Assembly (NCBI RefSeq): GCF_014646255.1
Contig: NZ_BMNC01000001.1
Location: 1,123,722 to 1,187,721 of the forward strand
DNA length: 64,000 bases
Source of the DNA: Lentzea pudingi
Lineage (GTDB): Bacteria; Actinomycetota; Actinomycetes; Mycobacteriales; Pseudonocardiaceae
Reading direction: 5' to 3'
The translations under genes were made by a program, and so were the position numbers. This document shows, in pieces, positions 53,401-64,000 of this stretch. The first letter of the stretch is position 1. Each line of letters begins with the position of its first letter. Below the pieces are notes generated by a model. That model ran no database searches. It was not told the origin of the DNA and saw only the letters and a list, made by a program, of their open reading frames with translations.

Positions 53401-56400
53401 GACCGCGCCGCCCTGCCCGCTCCTGAAACCACCTCCACCGGAGACACGGCCAGAACGCCGCGCCAGCAAATCCTCTGCGGCATCTTCGCCGGCCTGCTGG
53501 ACCTGCCGGAGGTCTCACCGGACGACGACTTCTTCGCGCTGGGCGGTCATTCGCTGCTGGCGGCCAGGCTCGTCAGCAGGGTGCGCGCGGTGCTGGGTGT
53601 CGAACTGGCGATGCGCGAGGTCTTCCGCACACCGACCGTGCGCGGCCTGGACGCCCGCGTGGACTCCCTCGCCGAAGCCAGGCCGTCCGTGCGCGCCACG
53701 GAACGCCCCGACCGCCTCCCGCTGTCCGCGGCCCAACGCCGGCTCTGGTTCCTGAACCGCTTGCAGGGCCCGGGAACGACCTACCACGTGCCGCTGGCGC
53801 AACGGCTGCGCGGACCACTCGACACCGACGCGCTGCACGCGGCACTCGGTGACGTCGTGGCGCGGCACGAGGTGCTGCGCACGGTCTTCCCGGACCGCGA
53901 CGGCGTACCCGAGCAGGTCGTCCTGCCCCACGCCGAGGTCGCACTGGACGTCGTCGAGTGCGACGCGACCGAACTGGACGCGCTGCTGGCCACTGAGTCG
54001 GCGCGCCCGTTCGACCTCGCGGCAGACCTCCCGATCAGGGCCAAGCTCCTCCGACTGTCCGAAGAGGACAACATCCTTCTGGTGGTGATGCACCACATCG
54101 TCACCGACGGCTGGTCCTGGGGTCCGTTGCTGCGCGACCTCGGCACCGCCTACGACGCCCGAAGCCGCGGCACCGAGCCGGACCTGCCGCCGTTGGAGGT
54201 CCAGTACGCGGACTACGCGCTGTGGCAGCAGGAACTCGACACGAGCGCCCAGGCCGAGCACTGGCGGACGGCACTGGCCGGCCTGCCGGAGGAGATCACG
54301 CTGCCGGCCGACCGGCCGCGCCCGGAGACCCCGAGCCACCGCGGCGAACAGCTGGCCGTGTCCCTCGACGCCGAGGCGCACCGCCGGCTGCTGGCGATCG
54401 CACGGGAGTGCGACGCGACGCTGTTCATGGTCGTGCAGGCTGCCCTGGCGCTGATGCTGTCGAGGCTCGGCGCGGGCACGGACGTCCCGCTGGGCACGGC
54501 CGTGGCCGGCCGCACCGACGAGGCGCTGGACGACCTGGTCGGGTTCTTCGTCAACACGCTGGTGCTGCGCACCGACCTGGCCGGCGACCCGACGTTCCGC
54601 GAGCTGGTCGGGAGGGTCCGGGAGACCGACCTGGCCGCCTACGCGAACCAGGACCTGCCGTTCGACCAGGTCGTCGAGGAGCTGAACCCGGTCCGCTCGC
54701 CCGCCCGGCACCCGCTGTTCCAGGTGTTCGTCACGGTGCAGCCCGCGACGCCGGGCACCGGACTGGGCGGCGAACCGGTCGCCATCGAGGTGACCGCGGC
54801 CAAGTTCGACCTCGCCCTGATGCTGAACGAGACGGTGGACGAGGACGGTCCGGCGGGGATCACCGGCACGCTGGAGTACGCGGCGGACCTGTTCGACCCC
54901 GCCACGGCGCAGTCGCTGATCGCGCGCTTCGAACGCGTCGCCGCCGCGATCGACCCGGAGACCCGTGTGTCGCGAGTGGACGTGCTCTCCGCCGAAGAGC
55001 ATGCACAGCTTGCCGGCTGGAACGACACGTCCGTCGACTACCCGCGCGACCGGTCGCTGGCCGACCTGTTCGAGGAGCAGGCGCAGACCCGTCCGGACGC
55101 GGTGGCCCTGGTTTCCGGCGACGAACGGCTGACGTTCGCCGAGGTCGACGCGTGGGCGAACCAGGTGGCGCACAAGGTCCTCGAGCACGGCGTCGGCCGC
55201 GGTGATCTGGTCGGCGTGCTGGTCGAGCGGTCACCGGCGTTCGTCGTCGCACTGCTGGGGGTGCTCAAGACCGGCGCGGCGTACGTGCCGCTCGACCCGA
55301 CGCACCCGATCCAGCGCGTGGTGGACGAAGCCGGGCTGGAACTGGTGGTCAGCCACCCGTCCGTCGCGGGCCTGCTGCCGGACCACGTGGACGTCGTGCG
55401 GGTGGACGACGTCGCGGGGGAGTCCGCGACCCTGCCCGGGTTCCCGGTCGGTGGCGGTGACGTGGCGTGCGTGATGTTCACGTCCGGCTCGTCGGGCGTG
55501 CCGAAGGGGGTCGTCACGACGCACCGCGCGGCCGTGCGGATGTTCTTCGGCCAGCGGTTCGCCGGCGCGGGAGGTGTCTGGCTGCAGGCGGCGCCGGTGG
55601 CCTGGGACGCGGCGGCGCTGGAGCTGTGGCAGCCCTTGCTGCACGGCACCACGTGCGTGCTCGCCCCCGGACAGGTGCCCGACCCGGCGTTGATCGCCGA
55701 GCAGGTGCAACGGCACGGCGTCGACCGGCTGTGGCTGTCGGCGGGCCTGTTCGCCGCGCTGGTGGACACGCATCCCGAGGTGTTCGGGCAGGTCGACGAG
55801 GTGGTCACCGGTGGCGACGCCGCGTCCGGTGCCCACGTCGCCCGCGTCCTGCGCGAGTACCCGAACGTCCGGCTGGTCAACGGGTACGGGCCGGTGGAGA
55901 GCATGGTCTTCGCGACCACGCACCAGATCACCGAGGTCGACGGGCCGGTGCCCATCGGGTCGCCGATCGCCCACACCACCGTGCACCTGTTCGACGGCGA
56001 CCTCAACCCGGTGCCGCCCGGCGTCGCGGGGGAGATCTACGTCGGCGGCGACGGCCTCGCCCTCGGCTATCTGAACAGGCCGGGCGCGACCGCGGAACGG
56101 TTCGTCGCCTGCGCCGGCGGCCGCCTCTACCGGACCGGTGACCTGGGCCGGTGGCGCGCGGACGGGGTGATCGAGTTCCTCGGCCGCGCGGACCACCAGG
56201 TCAAGATCCGGGGCTTCCGGGTCGAGCCGGGCGAGATCGAGGCGGCGCTGACCCGCCACGACCGCGTCTCCCACGCCGTCGTCGTCGTGCACGACGACCC
56301 GGCGACCGGCAAGCGCCTCGTCGGCTACGTCGTGGGGTCGATCACGCCCGAGGAGGCTCGCGAGCACGTCGGCGCGTTGCTCCCGGCGTTCATGGTGCCC

Positions 56401-59400
56401 GCGGTGGTCGTGGTCCTGGACGCGCTTCCCTTGACGCACAACGGCAAGGTCGACCGCCGGGCCCTGCCCGCCCCGGTCGTCACGGCCGGAGCGAGCGCAC
56501 CGCGCACCGCACGCCAGGAAGTGCTGTGCGGAATCTTCGCGGACCTGCTGGGCGCGCGGAAGGTCGGTCCGCACGACGACTTCTTCGCACTCGGCGGCCA
56601 CTCGTTGCTCGCCGCCCGGCTGGTGGCACGGATCCGTGCCACGTTCGACACCGAGATCGGGCTGCGCGAGGTGTTCGACGCACCGACCGTCGCCGCGTTG
56701 GAAACACGCCTCGACACCGGACGCCGCGCCAGGGACCGGATCGCGCCGGTCGAACGGCCGGACCTGCTGCCACTTTCCTCGGCGCAGCAACGGTTGTGGA
56801 CGGTCGAACAGGTCCAGCAACCCGGCGCCGCCTACCACGTCCCGATCGCTCTGCGGCTGACCGGTGTGGTCGACGTGCCGGCCCTGCGCGCGGCGCTCGA
56901 GGACGTGGTGGAGAGGCACGAGGCGCTGCGGACGGTGTTCCGCCAGCGCGACGGCGTGGTGTGCCAGGTGGTCCTGCCGGCGGTGGTCGACTTCGCCGAG
57001 TCGCACAGCACCGTCGAGGAGGAGGCGCGCAGGCCGTTCGACCTGACCAGGAGCCCGTTGCGGGTACGGCTGATCAGCGTCGCGCATCGCGAACACGTGC
57101 TGCTGGTCGTGGTGCACCACATCGCGGCCGACGGCTGGTCGATGCGACCGCTGCTGACCGACCTCGCCGACGCCTACACGGCCCGGACCAGCGGCAAAGC
57201 TCCACAGTGGACTCCGCTGCCGGTCCAGTACGCCGACTACACCCTGTGGCAGCGGAGGTTCCCGGCCGACGACCAGCTCGCGCACTGGCGGCAGGCCCTC
57301 GCCGGTCTGCCGGAGGAGGCGACGCTGCCGGTCGATCGGCCCCGTCCGGCCCGGCCCGCTCACCAGGGCGACGTCGTGCCGTTCGCGATCGGCGCGGACG
57401 TCCACCAGGGCCTCACGGCTCTGGCGCGGGCCGCCGGTGCCACGCCGTTCATGGTGCTGCGCGCCGCTTTCGCCGCCCTGCTGTCCCGGCTCGGTGCGGG
57501 CACGGACATCCCACTCGGCACGCCCGTCGCGGGGAGGGCCGACGAGGCGCTGGACGACCTGGTCGGATTCTTCGTCAACACGCTCGTGCTGCGGACCGAC
57601 CTGTCCGGCGACCCGACGTTCGCCGAGCTCCTCGGCCGCGTCCGGGACGCTGATCTGGCCGCCTACGACCACCAGGACCTGCCGTTCGAACGGCTGGTGG
57701 AGGCGCTGAACCCGGCCCGCACCACGGCCAGGCACCCGCTGTTCCAGGTGATGGTCGTGCTGCAGAACAACGCCGAGGGCGAGCTGACCCTGCCGGGCCT
57801 GGAGGTCGAGACGCTGCCCGGGTCGACCGGGGCGGCCAAGTTCGACCTCACCCTCGGCCTGCGGGAGTCCTTCGCTGGCGACGGCACGCCGGCCGGACTG
57901 ACCGGTGAACTGGAGTACGCCACCGAGCTCTACGACCGCGCGACGGCCGAGACGGTGGTGACCCGGCTGGCCCGGCTGCTGGCCGCGGTGTCCGAGAACC
58001 CCGGTGCGCCGCTGTCCACAGTGGACATCATGGACGCGGACGAGCTGCGCACCGTCACGGAGGAGTGGAACGCCTCAGACACCAACGTCTGTCGGGACGC
58101 CACGCTGCCGCAACTGATGAACGGACGGCCCGATTCCATCGCGTTGATCGACGACCGCGAGGCCGTCACCTACGCCGAACTGCATGCTCGGGCGAACCGG
58201 CTGGCCCGGCGGCTGGTGGCGCAGGGCGCCGAGGCCGGGAACACGGTCGCGGTGTGCCTGCCGCGCGGTGTGGACCTGGTCGTCGCCATCCTCGCGGTAC
58301 TGAAGGCCGGCGCGGCGTACGTCCTGCTCGACCCGGACCACCCGGCCGAGCGCAGGCAGGCCCTGCTCGACCAGGCCGGACCGGTGTTCGTGCTGGAGGA
58401 CGTCGAGGGCGGCCACTACCCGTCGGACGAGTTCACCCGCGTGATCAGCGCGGACAGCCCGGCGTGCGTCATGTTCACCTCCGGCTCCACGGGCCGCCCC
58501 AAGGGCGTCGTCGTGTCGCACCGGGCGCTGGTCACGACGCTGACCGGCCAGGACTACGTCGGCTTCACCCCGGACGCGGTCTGGTTGCAGTGCTCGCCGG
58601 TGTCCTGGGACGCGTTCGCGCTGGAGCTCTTCGGTCCGCTGCTGTCCGGCGCGACCTGCGTGCTGCAACCCGGTCAGACCCCGGAGCCGGCGCGGATCGC
58701 GCGGCTGGCCGCACGGCACGGCGTCACCACGCTGCACGTGTCGGCCAGCCTCCTCAACTTCCTGATCGACGAGATGCCCGAGGTGTTCGACGGCGTCCGC
58801 GAGGTGATGACCGGCGGCGAACCCGCCTCGATCCCGCATCTGCGCACGCTGCTCGACAGGCACCCGTTCCTGCGGGTCGTGAACGGCTACTCGCCGCTCG
58901 AGAACACCATCTTCACGCTCTGCCACGCCGTCGAACCACGGGACCTGGACCGAGTGAGCATCCCGGTCGGACGTCCGCTCGCGGGCAAGCAGGTGTACGT
59001 GCTCGACCGCTGGCTGCGGCCGGTGCCGCCGGGCACCCCGGGGGAGCTGTACATGGCCGGCGACGGTCTCGCGCACGGGTACCTCGGCCAGCCTTCCGTG
59101 ACGGCGCAACGGTTCGTCGCCAACCCGTTCGGCGGGCGCATGTACCGCACCGGCGACCTGGTGCGCCAGGACCGCGACGGCGTCGTGCACTTCCTCGGCC
59201 GCGCCGACGACCAGGTCAAGATCCGCGGCTTCCGGGTGGAACCCGGCGAGGTGCGGGCGGTGCTCGCCCGCCATCCGGGTGTGCGGCAGGTGGAGGTCGT
59301 CGTCCGCGAGGACAGCCCCGGCGACAAGCGGCTCGTCGCGTATGTCGTTGGCGTCGCTGAAGGTGTGCGGGAGTTCGCCGCGCAGCACCTGCCCGACTAC

Positions 59401-59793
59401 CTCCTGCCGGCCGCGGTCGTCGCGCTGGAGTCGTTGCCGCGCACGCCCAACGGCAAGCTCGACCGCGCCGCACTGCCCGTGCCCGACGCTCAGCGCGTCG
59501 CCGGTCGCGCGCCGCAGACCCCGCACGAGGAACTGCTCTGCGGTCTGTTCGCCGACCTGCTGAACGTGCCCGAGGTAACCGTCGACGACGACTTCTTCGC
59601 GCTGGGCGGCCATTCGATCCTGGTGATGCGCCTGGTCAGCCGTGTGCGGTCGGTCTTCGGCGCGGAACTGGGCGTGCGGACCGTGTTCGAGAACCCGACG
59701 GTCGCGGGCCTGGCGGGTCATCTGCCGGTGGCCGCCCGTCCCGCCCCACGGCCCGTGCTGCGGGCCCGTCCGAGGTCCAAGGAGACGTTGTGA
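47494..59793 (+). CDS. NRPS 2: four C-A-T modules, 4099 aa
   Basis: A 4099-residue synthetase starting at GTG 47494 (GTGA with NRPS 1). Modules: C1 1-430, A1 438-1000, T1 near 1010; C2 1071-1485, A2 1493-2000, T2 near 2013; C3 2075-2500, A3 2506-3020, T3 near 3031; C4 3092-3515, A4 3523-4025, T4 near 4034. Condensation motifs are intact (HHIATDG, HHIAADG, HHIVTDG, HHIAADG). No epimerisation, methylation or thioesterase domain is present. Hand-read pockets: A1 DGLWMGGVFK, A2 and A4 DALHMGGIFK, A3 DALWVGGVFK. Modules 1 and 3 resemble each other, as do 2 and 4. A1 has an Ala/Gly-rich insertion before its A3 loop. C-terminus [11 protein letters not shown]. Confidence 0.94.
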   Translation: MSPLSFAQRRLWLLHRLDPAGALYNATYTLRFRGPLDVTALESALADVAGRHETLRTVFPEIDGEPHQLVLDTVPALQTVSAANLWEAMTKASAHDFDLATEHPWRATLYQVSEQDHVLLFVMHHIATDGWSWGPLTRDLSAAYAARLNGNAPDWEPLPVQYADYTVWQQEVLGSADDSDSEMAGQLAYWRETLADLPEQIDLPTDHPRPAAATHRGAAVEVSLDSAVHGRLSALAADTGSTLFMVLQAGLTALLSRLGAGTDIPLGTAVAGRTDEALDDLVGFFVNTLVLRTDLTGDPTLRELIGRVRSTDLAAFAHQDLPFERLVEELNPERSRSRHPLFQTMLVLQNAPDDAPEFVGLTVETGSVELHPAKFDLTVDLAETADGVRGWLTYALDLWDEPSAALLARRFTALLATWSEQPDVPLSQVGVLLAEERTALAEWNATDVAYPRDRTLVELFEERVDADPGSVALVFDGLEVSAGELDALANQVAHRLIARGVSRGDLVGVLVRRSPDFVAAILGVVKAGAAYVPLDPGHPDDRIASVAGQARLGLVVTDDPGRVAGVEVLAGLAGASAGLGGASAEPGGAVAVLGGALAPPASAGLSGKPGAWLPVPAGPGDEPTTRPTVAITADDVACVLFTSGSSGVPKGAMSSHRATVRTFFGQSYVHFDGVWLQSAPVSWDGLTLELWPPLLHGGTCVLAPGQVPDPAVIARLVARHGVTTLWMSAGLFAAVLDTHPEVFDVVREVMTGGESPSVAHLARVVREFPAVRLVHGYGPVESMVFVTTHQITEVDGPVPVGGPIANTTVHLLDGDLNPVPPGVAAEIYLAGDGLAHGYLNRPGTTAERFVACATGHRMYRTGDVGRWRPDGTVEFLGRADDQVKIRGYRVEPGEVEAALLSHPSVERAAVEVRADGSTGKRLVAYVVGNAEGVREYLAERLPDYMVPAAVVVLDAFPLTPNGKLDRRALPEPERVQTKGRAPRTARQEVLCGIFADLLGAGQVSLDDDFFALGGHSLLAARLVARARTAFGVEMALRDVFDRPTPAALDVLLDSLGHARHAVERRPRPERMPLSHAQRRLWLLEDVHGPSAAYNVPIGLRLNGSLDRDALRVALIDLAQRHEPLRTIFPAHDGEPYQVALPADVDLIPLDPNELEEAATRPFDVRTEPPLRAYLAEEAPDQYVLLLVLHHIAADGWSVAPLLRDLSTAYAARREGAQPQWKALPVEYADQVLWQHDQDFTEQLGHWRTALEDLPDEASPAADHLRPAAPSHQGELVSAHVNADVAGLARSGQATQAMVVQAAFAALLSRLGAGTDVPVGVPVAGRGDEALDDLVGLFVNTVVLRNDVSGDPTFRELLDRVRETGLAGYANADVPFDRVVEELNPTRTLARHPLFQVMVVLQNNAQAGAAFPGCETALFDVDRHTAKFDLTLTLHDTGDGLTCHLEYATDLFTGCTATALLDRYVRFLTAVAENPDARVSEVDLLTPAERHTIAVEWNKGEAEADDCLHEIFAVHARRTPDATALIHEAGRTTYAELDAQANRLARHLDAPRGSLVAICLPRGPELVAAVLAVLKLGAAYVLLDPDHPAERLAALVEQANPAVTVVNGPSRLTTRLAEISALPDLSTEPFHRPVSPDDAMCVMFTSGSTGRPKGVLTSHRAVVATLTGQDYAEFGPDEVWLQCAPVSWDAFALELFGALLSGAACVLQPGQSPEPARIVELIAAHGITTVHLSASLLNFVLDEYPAALHGVRQVMTGGEAASKAHVRTLLERHPDVRLVNGYSPLENTIFTLTHRIRPEDSERRSIPVGRPLAGKQVHVLDEHLRLVPPGTPGELYMAGIGLAHGYLGQPSVTAQRFVASPFGGRMYRTGDLVRQDAEGTVEFLGRADDQVKIRGFRVEPGEVAAVLTAHPDVRQAEVVVLDGPRLVAYVVGTADSAVLRAFATTRLPDHLVPSAFVVLGELPRTANGKLDRAALPAPETTSTGDTARTPRQQILCGIFAGLLDLPEVSPDDDFFALGGHSLLAARLVSRVRAVLGVELAMREVFRTPTVRGLDARVDSLAEARPSVRATERPDRLPLSAAQRRLWFLNRLQGPGTTYHVPLAQRLRGPLDTDALHAALGDVVARHEVLRTVFPDRDGVPEQVVLPHAEVALDVVECDATELDALLATESARPFDLAADLPIRAKLLRLSEEDNILLVVMHHIVTDGWSWGPLLRDLGTAYDARSRGTEPDLPPLEVQYADYALWQQELDTSAQAEHWRTALAGLPEEITLPADRPRPETPSHRGEQLAVSLDAEAHRRLLAIARECDATLFMVVQAALALMLSRLGAGTDVPLGTAVAGRTDEALDDLVGFFVNTLVLRTDLAGDPTFRELVGRVRETDLAAYANQDLPFDQVVEELNPVRSPARHPLFQVFVTVQPATPGTGLGGEPVAIEVTAAKFDLALMLNETVDEDGPAGITGTLEYAADLFDPATAQSLIARFERVAAAIDPETRVSRVDVLSAEEHAQLAGWNDTSVDYPRDRSLADLFEEQAQTRPDAVALVSGDERLTFAEVDAWANQVAHKVLEHGVGRGDLVGVLVERSPAFVVALLGVLKTGAAYVPLDPTHPIQRVVDEAGLELVVSHPSVAGLLPDHVDVVRVDDVAGESATLPGFPVGGGDVACVMFTSGSSGVPKGVVTTHRAAVRMFFGQRFAGAGGVWLQAAPVAWDAAALELWQPLLHGTTCVLAPGQVPDPALIAEQVQRHGVDRLWLSAGLFAALVDTHPEVFGQVDEVVTGGDAASGAHVARVLREYPNVRLVNGYGPVESMVFATTHQITEVDGPVPIGSPIAHTTVHLFDGDLNPVPPGVAGEIYVGGDGLALGYLNRPGATAERFVACAGGRLYRTGDLGRWRADGVIEFLGRADHQVKIRGFRVEPGEIEAALTRHDRVSHAVVVVHDDPATGKRLVGYVVGSITPEEAREHVGALLPAFMVPAVVVVLDALPLTHNGKVDRRALPAPVVTAGASAPRTARQEVLCGIFADLLGARKVGPHDDFFALGGHSLLAARLVARIRATFDTEIGLREVFDAPTVAALETRLDTGRRARDRIAPVERPDLLPLSSAQQRLWTVEQVQQPGAAYHVPIALRLTGVVDVPALRAALEDVVERHEALRTVFRQRDGVVCQVVLPAVVDFAESHSTVEEEARRPFDLTRSPLRVRLISVAHREHVLLVVVHHIAADGWSMRPLLTDLADAYTARTSGKAPQWTPLPVQYADYTLWQRRFPADDQLAHWRQALAGLPEEATLPVDRPRPARPAHQGDVVPFAIGADVHQGLTALARAAGATPFMVLRAAFAALLSRLGAGTDIPLGTPVAGRADEALDDLVGFFVNTLVLRTDLSGDPTFAELLGRVRDADLAAYDHQDLPFERLVEALNPARTTARHPLFQVMVVLQNNAEGELTLPGLEVETLPGSTGAAKFDLTLGLRESFAGDGTPAGLTGELEYATELYDRATAETVVTRLARLLAAVSENPGAPLSTVDIMDADELRTVTEEWNASDTNVCRDATLPQLMNGRPDSIALIDDREAVTYAELHARANRLARRLVAQGAEAGNTVAVCLPRGVDLVVAILAVLKAGAAYVLLDPDHPAERRQALLDQAGPVFVLEDVEGGHYPSDEFTRVISADSPACVMFTSGSTGRPKGVVVSHRALVTTLTGQDYVGFTPDAVWLQCSPVSWDAFALELFGPLLSGATCVLQPGQTPEPARIARLAARHGVTTLHVSASLLNFLIDEMPEVFDGVREVMTGGEPASIPHLRTLLDRHPFLRVVNGYSPLENTIFTLCHAVEPRDLDRVSIPVGRPLAGKQVYVLDRWLRPVPPGTPGELYMAGDGLAHGYLGQPSVTAQRFVANPFGGRMYRTGDLVRQDRDGVVHFLGRADDQVKIRGFRVEPGEVRAVLARHPGVRQVEVVVREDSPGDKRLVAYVVGVAEGVREFAAQHLPDYLLPAAVVALESLPRTPNGKLDRAALPVPDAQRVAGRAPQTPHEELLCGLFADLLNVPEVTVDDDFFALGGHSILVMRLVSRVRSVFGAELGVRTVFENPTVAGLAGHLPVAARPAPRPVLRARPRSKETL
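49195..49380 (+). other. Ala/Gly/Pro-rich low-complexity insertion in NRPS 2 A1
   Basis: About 60 codons between the A2 and A3 core motifs of the adenylation domain encode repetitive Ala-Gly-Ser-Pro sequence, including [18 protein letters not shown]. The other three A domains of the protein have roughly 10-30 residues here. It is in frame and would form a flexible surface loop. Confidence 0.65.
53017..53068 (+). repeat. 52-bp exact repeat shared by two adenylation domains (copy 1)
   Basis: Identical base for base to 59071-59122, in A2 and A4 of NRPS 2 (protein [15 protein letters not shown]). Exact identity including third positions in a diverged background suggests recent duplication or gene conversion. 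Confidence 0.8.
59071..59122 (+). repeat. 52-bp exact repeat shared by two adenylation domains (copy 2)
   Basis: Second copy of 53017-53068, about 6.05 kb downstream, in the equivalent position of the fourth adenylation domain. The spacing equals two modules. Confidence 0.8.
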
Positions 59794-62700
59794 TCCCCCT
59801 GTCGTTCGCCCAGCAACGGCTGTGGTTCCTCGATCGGCACGAGGGAACCGGCGCCGCCTACAACATCCCGCTCGCCGTCCGGCTGCGCGGCGTCCTCGAC
59901 GCCGAGGCACTGGAACTCGCCCTCACCGACGTCGTCTCACGGCACGAGGCGCTGCGCACCACGTTCCCGAGCCGGGAAGGCCTGCCGCACCAGGAGATCC
60001 TGGACGACCCGAAGGTCGTGCTGGCCGTGCTCGAACCGGGCGATCCTGCGGTCGTGCTGGGCCGCGCGGCACGAGAGGCGTTCGACCTGGCCGCAGACCC
60101 GCCGTTCCGGGCGCACCTGCTCGAGCAGGGACCCGAGGACCACGTGCTGCTGCTGGTGATGCACCACATCGTCAGCGACGGCTGGTCGCTCGGCCCGCTG
60201 CTCCGCGACCTCACCACTGCCTACACCGCGCGGCTGGCAGGGGAGGCGCCGGCCTGGGAGCCGTTGCCCGTCCAGTACGCGGATTACACGCTGTGGCAAC
60301 AGGACCTGCTCGGCTCGGCGGACGACCCGGGCAGTCTGATCAGCGCCCAGTTGGCGCACTGGCGCACGAGACTGGCCGGTCTGCCTGAGGAGATCCCGCT
60401 GCCGGTCGACCGTCCGCGTGACGGCGACACGGGCACTGCGGGCTCGGCCGTGGCCACGCTGCTCGACCCCGGCACCGCACGCGGGCTGGCCGCGCTGGCG
60501 GAGGAGTCCGGCGCGACGCTGTTCATGGTGGCGCAGGCCGCATTCGCCGCGTTGCTGGCGCGCAGCGGTGCGGGCGAGGACGTTCCGATCGGTACCGTCG
60601 TGACCGGCCGTGGCGAGGAGGCGCTGGAGGACCTGGTCGGGTTCTTCGTGAACACGCTGGTGCTGCGGGTGGACGTGTCCGGCGACCCGTCGTTCCGCGG
60701 GCTGCTGGCCAGGGTGCGCGAGGAGTCGCTCGACGCCTACGGGCACCAGGACCTGCCGTTCGAGCGGCTGGTGGAGGAGCTCAACCCGGTGCGGGCGGCG
60801 GGCAGGCACCCGCTGTTCCAGGTGATGGTGCTCGCGGACAGCGACTCCGACGACGGTCTGGTTCTGCCCGGCCTCACCGCGACGGTCGAGCCGCTCGGGC
60901 AGGGCGCGGCGAAGTTCGACCTCACGCTGTCGCTGCGGGAGGGGCGCGACGGGGTGCGGTGCTCGCTGGAGTACCTCACCCGCCTCTTCGACGAGGCGAC
61001 CGCCGAGATGTTGCTGGCACGGCTGGTCCGGCTGCTGGACCAGGCCGCGGCCGACCCGGACCGGCCGTTGTGGGACCTGGAAGTGCTGTCTTCTGAGGAA
61101 CGCGCCGCCGTGCTGGCCACGACGGAGCCCCCCGAGCCCGCCACGACCGTGCACGAACTCTTCTCCCGCCAGGCCGCTCGCACACCGCAGGCCGTCGCTC
61201 TCGTGTCGGGCGACACCGAGATCACCTACGCGCGGCTGGACGCCGAGTCCGGTGCTCTCGCTGGTTTCCTGGTGTCGCGGGGAGTGCGGCGCGGCGACGT
61301 CGTGGGTGTCCACATCGGACGCGGCGTGGACATGGCGACGGCTTTGCTGGCGGTGCTGAAGGCAGGCGCGGCCTACCTGGTGCTCGACGTCGACTTCCCG
61401 GTCGCGCGGCTGGCGTCGATGGTCGCGTCCCTGCCGGTGCGGCTCGTCCTCACCGATCGGCCGTTCTCGACCGACGTGCCCGTGATCGCGCTCGACTACG
61501 TCCGGCCGATGCCCTTCACCGCACCGGAAACCGGCCCGGACGACCTGGCGTGCGTCATGTTCACCTCGGGCTCCACGGGTGCGGCGAAGGCCGCCGGCGC
61601 ACCGCATCGCGCGTTGACCGGCACGCTCGCCGGGCAGCGGTACGCGGGGTTCGGTCCCGGCGAGGTGTGGCTGCAGTGCGCGTCGGTGTCGTGGGACGCC
61701 TTCGCGACCCAGCTGTTCGGCCCGTTGCTGGCGGGCGGCACGTCGGTGCTGTACCCAGGACAACGGCCGGAGCCCGCGGTGATCGCACGGCTCGTGGTGC
61801 GGCACGGGGTGACGGTGCTGGACGCGTCGGCCAGCCTCTTCAACCACCTCTGGGACACCTACCCGGACATCTTCACCGGACTGCGCTGGGCGTTGACCGG
61901 CGGTGAGGCCGCTTCCGCCGGGCACGTGCGCGCGGTACTGGCCGCCGTGCCGGGCATCGGTGTGGTCAACGGCTACGGACCTGTCGAGAGCATGGGATTC
62001 ACCACGTCGTTCGCCGTGCCGCAGGACTGGGACGGCGCGGTGGTGCCGATCGGTTCTCCCCTGGAGGGCAAGAGCGCGGTCGTGCTCGACCACCGGCTTT
62101 CGCCCGTGCCGACCGGTGCGACGGGGGAGTTGTACGTCGGTGGGGAGGGCCTGGCGCACGGCTACCTCGGCCGGCCGGGCCTGACCGCCGAACGGTTCGT
62201 CGCCTCGCCGTTCCGCGTCGGGGCACGGTTGTACCGGACCGGCGACCTGGTGCGGCGCCGCGCCGACGGCACGCTGACCTACCTGGGCCGTGCCGACGAC
62301 CAGGTGAAGATCCGCGGGTTCCGGGTGGAGCCCGCGGAGGTCGAGTCGGCGTTGATCACGCACCCGGACGTGACCGCGGCGGCCGTGGTGGCGCGTGAGG
62401 ACGGACCCGGCGGCAAGCGGCTCGTCGCCTACGTCGTCGGCGATGCCCAGCACCTCAGGGCCTACCTGGTGGACCGGCTGCCCGAACACATGGTGCCCGC
62501 CGCGTTCGTAGCGCTCGACGAGTTCCCGTTGACGCCCAACGGAAAGCTCGACCGCCGAGCGTTGCCCGCGCCGTCGTACCTGGTTGGTGGCAGCCAGCCG
62601 CGCACGCCTCGGCAGGAGATCCTCTGCGGCCTTTTCGCGAAGGTGCTCGGGCTGGACGCGGTCGGTCTCGACGACGGGTTCTTCGACCTCGGCGGGCACT

Positions 62701-64000
62701 CGCTGCTCGCGGCCAGGCTGCTCGCGTCGATCCGCACGGTGTTCGGCGTCGAGCTGGGCATCCGCGTGCTGTTCCGCGACCCCACTCCCCGTGGCCTCGA
62801 CGGTCACCTGGACTCCACGGCACCGGTGCGCACCGCACCACGCCCGGGGCACCGGCCGGAACGGGTGCCGCTGTCGTCCGCGCAACTGGGCGTGCGGCTC
62901 GCGATGGAGGTCGCCGACCACGCCTACACCGCGCCCCATGCGTTGCGGCTGGAAGGCGACCTGGACCTGACGGCCCTGCGGACGGCGTTGCTGGACGTGG
63001 TGGAACGGCACGAGGCGTTGCGGACGGTGTTCCCCGAGGACGCGTTGGGGTGGCACCAGGTCGTGCTGCCGGCGGACGAGCTGGTGTTCGAGGTCGAGGA
63101 CTGCACGGACCTGGACAGCACGCTGGCGGCGTTGGTGGCGCGCCCGTTCGACCTCGCCGCGGACATCCCGTTGCGAGCACACGTGCTGCGCCTCGGCCCG
63201 CGTGACCACGTGTTGTTGCTGGCGCTGCACCACATCGCCACGGACGGCTGGTCGACCGGCGTCCTGCTGCGCGACCTCGCCGAGGCCTACCGCGCTCGCG
63301 TTCTGAGCACGGCACCGGACTGGCGGCCGCTGCCGATCCAGTACGCCGACCACAGTTTGCGCCAGGAACTGTCCGACGACTCGCTCGCGTTCTGGGCCGA
63401 GACCTTGGACGGCGTCCCGGACGAGCTGCGCCTGCCGGTCGACCGGCCGCGTCCGCTGGTGTCGGACAACGTCGGCGACGAGGTCCGCGCACAGGTGGAC
63501 GCTCGAACGCACCAGGCGCTGGTCTCGCTGGCACGGGCCGGCAACGCGACGGTGTTCATGGCGCTGCACGCGGCCGTCGCGACGCTGCTGACCAAGCTGG
63601 GCGCGGGCACGGACATCGTGCTCGGCACCGTCGTCGCCGGCCGCGGCCCGGAGGACCTCGACGACCTGGTGGGCCTGTTCGTGAACACGCTCGCGCTGCG
63701 CGTCGACCTCTCCGGCGACCCGGACTTCACCACGGTCCTGCAGCGCGTCCGCGAGGCCGACCTGGCCGCGTACACACACCAGGACGTGCCGTTCGACCGC
63801 GTCGTGGAACGGGTCAACCCGGAGCGTTCCAGCTCCCGGCACCCGTTGTTCCAGGTGTCGCTCGCGTTGCAGGACGGGGTGGACGGCGTCGAGGACGACG
63901 CGCTGGACCTGCCCGGACTGGACGTGCGAACCGTCCGGACCACCACCGGCGGCGCGAAGCTCGACCTGTCCCTGGGGTTCGGGCAGACCGCAGGCGGGCT
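59790..64000 (+). CDS. NRPS 3: C-A-T-C..., truncated by window end
   Basis: At least 1403 residues, running off the right edge. GTG 59790 overlaps the NRPS 2 stop (GTGA) with AAGGAG upstream. C5 about 1-430 (HHIVSDG), A5 about 440-925, T near 960-975 ([10 protein letters not shown]), then a second condensation domain from about 1027 (HHIATDG near 1150) that is cut. A5 has a weakened phosphate loop, [15 protein letters not shown], where STGxPKG is usual, and a hand-read pocket D-A-T-D-L-G-G-G-F-K. The C1 motif of the second condensation domain ([11 protein letters not shown]) lacks the usual Trp. Later modules, tailoring and release domains lie outside the window. Confidence 0.93.
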   Translation, partial: MIPLSFAQQRLWFLDRHEGTGAAYNIPLAVRLRGVLDAEALELALTDVVSRHEALRTTFPSREGLPHQEILDDPKVVLAVLEPGDPAVVLGRAAREAFDLAADPPFRAHLLEQGPEDHVLLLVMHHIVSDGWSLGPLLRDLTTAYTARLAGEAPAWEPLPVQYADYTLWQQDLLGSADDPGSLISAQLAHWRTRLAGLPEEIPLPVDRPRDGDTGTAGSAVATLLDPGTARGLAALAEESGATLFMVAQAAFAALLARSGAGEDVPIGTVVTGRGEEALEDLVGFFVNTLVLRVDVSGDPSFRGLLARVREESLDAYGHQDLPFERLVEELNPVRAAGRHPLFQVMVLADSDSDDGLVLPGLTATVEPLGQGAAKFDLTLSLREGRDGVRCSLEYLTRLFDEATAEMLLARLVRLLDQAAADPDRPLWDLEVLSSEERAAVLATTEPPEPATTVHELFSRQAARTPQAVALVSGDTEITYARLDAESGALAGFLVSRGVRRGDVVGVHIGRGVDMATALLAVLKAGAAYLVLDVDFPVARLASMVASLPVRLVLTDRPFSTDVPVIALDYVRPMPFTAPETGPDDLACVMFTSGSTGAAKAAGAPHRALTGTLAGQRYAGFGPGEVWLQCASVSWDAFATQLFGPLLAGGTSVLYPGQRPEPAVIARLVVRHGVTVLDASASLFNHLWDTYPDIFTGLRWALTGGEAASAGHVRAVLAAVPGIGVVNGYGPVESMGFTTSFAVPQDWDGAVVPIGSPLEGKSAVVLDHRLSPVPTGATGELYVGGEGLAHGYLGRPGLTAERFVASPFRVGARLYRTGDLVRRRADGTLTYLGRADDQVKIRGFRVEPAEVESALITHPDVTAAAVVAREDGPGGKRLVAYVVGDAQHLRAYLVDRLPEHMVPAAFVALDEFPLTPNGKLDRRALPAPSYLVGGSQPRTPRQEILCGLFAKVLGLDAVGLDDGFFDLGGHSLLAARLLASIRTVFGVELGIRVLFRDPTPRGLDGHLDSTAPVRTAPRPGHRPERVPLSSAQLGVRLAMEVADHAYTAPHALRLEGDLDLTALRTALLDVVERHEALRTVFPEDALGWHQVVLPADELVFEVEDCTDLDSTLAALVARPFDLAADIPLRAHVLRLGPRDHVLLLALHHIATDGWSTGVLLRDLAEAYRARVLSTAPDWRPLPIQYADHSLRQELSDDSLAFWAETLDGVPDELRLPVDRPRPLVSDNVGDEVRAQVDARTHQALVSLARAGNATVFMALHAAVATLLTKLGAGTDIVLGTVVAGRGPEDLDDLVGLFVNTLALRVDLSGDPDFTTVLQRVREADLAAYTHQDVPFDRVVERVNPERSSSRHPLFQVSLALQDGVDGVEDDALDLPGLDVRTVRTTTGGAKLDLSLGFGQTAGG

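Noticed and set aside
47494..64000. Search for epimerisation, N-methylation, dual condensation/epimerisation or thioesterase domains
   Set aside because: Every T domain is followed directly by a standard condensation domain or the protein end, and no extra HHI/LxxxxGD motif precedes the C domains. Termination must lie beyond the window.
1..64000. tRNA, rRNA, riboswitch or mobile-element signatures
   Set aside because: Reading both strands showed no cloverleaf with a conserved TTCRA arm, no transposase or integrase motifs and no terminal inverted repeats; a covariance-model scan could still find small RNAs I cannot see.

Overview
This window is very GC-rich (strong third-position GC, many GTG starts, 1-4 nt gene overlaps, and large regulators of the AfsR/SARP type). 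That points to a filamentous actinobacterium. Gene content fits Pseudonocardiales (Lentzea/Saccharothrix-like), but the genus is only an inference. No rRNA, tRNA, CRISPR array, insertion sequence or integrase was seen.

Layout. 1-3541: a MarR regulator fragment, an EamA exporter, serine O-acetyltransferase, cysteine synthase and a cupin protein, which reads as an O-acetylserine/cysteine supply-and-export unit ended by a clear terminator. 3772-9000: accessory genes (membrane Ser/Thr kinase, VOC protein, a TetR/NmrA divergent pair with paired operators, a lipoprotein, an ECF-like sigma factor). 9118-14049: a SARP regulator with an apparent frameshift, a 125-aa Pro/Met-rich peptide with three MVxRG repeats, and a B12-type radical SAM enzyme of the RiPP-maturation kind. 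This is a candidate undescribed RiPP locus. 14033-19821: membrane/lipoprotein genes, then a vWA metallopeptidase-like protein, a MoxR ATPase and an unknown partner carrying a 13-aa tandem repeat. 19905-32458: assorted metabolism and regulation (TetR/DUF2306 pair with a palindromic operator, XRE-MmyB regulator, secreted beta-propeller, a YheO/ornithine-cyclodeaminase/D-threonine-aldolase-like operon, truncated haemoglobin with HxlR regulator, SGNH hydrolase, a coiled-coil/membrane pair, HAD and SnoaL proteins).

32671 to the right edge is a nonribosomal peptide synthetase (NRPS) cluster. A second SARP regulator converges on a tiny secreted protein with four SNPWN repeats at an exact 10-residue period. 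Then one co-directional, tightly packed operon runs off the window: MFS exporter, branched-chain-type aminotransferase, an asparaginyl-tRNA-synthetase-like enzyme without an anticodon domain, an FMN glutamate-synthase-like domain protein, both subunits of a B12 glutamate (methylaspartate) mutase, MbtH, and three NRPSs (A-T-C-A-T; four C-A-T modules; C-A-T-C... truncated).

How it may work together. Glutamate mutase would make 3-methylaspartate. The starter adenylation domain has, by hand alignment, an Asp/Asn-like pocket with Arg in place of the usual Lys, so it may load that residue or an amide made by the synthetase-like enzyme. Three later adenylation domains share one hand-read specificity code, and the four-module protein looks like a duplicated two-module unit. 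SARP-box-like direct repeats with about 11-bp spacing lie in front of the operon and also upstream of the SARP gene, which suggests that the regulator controls both.
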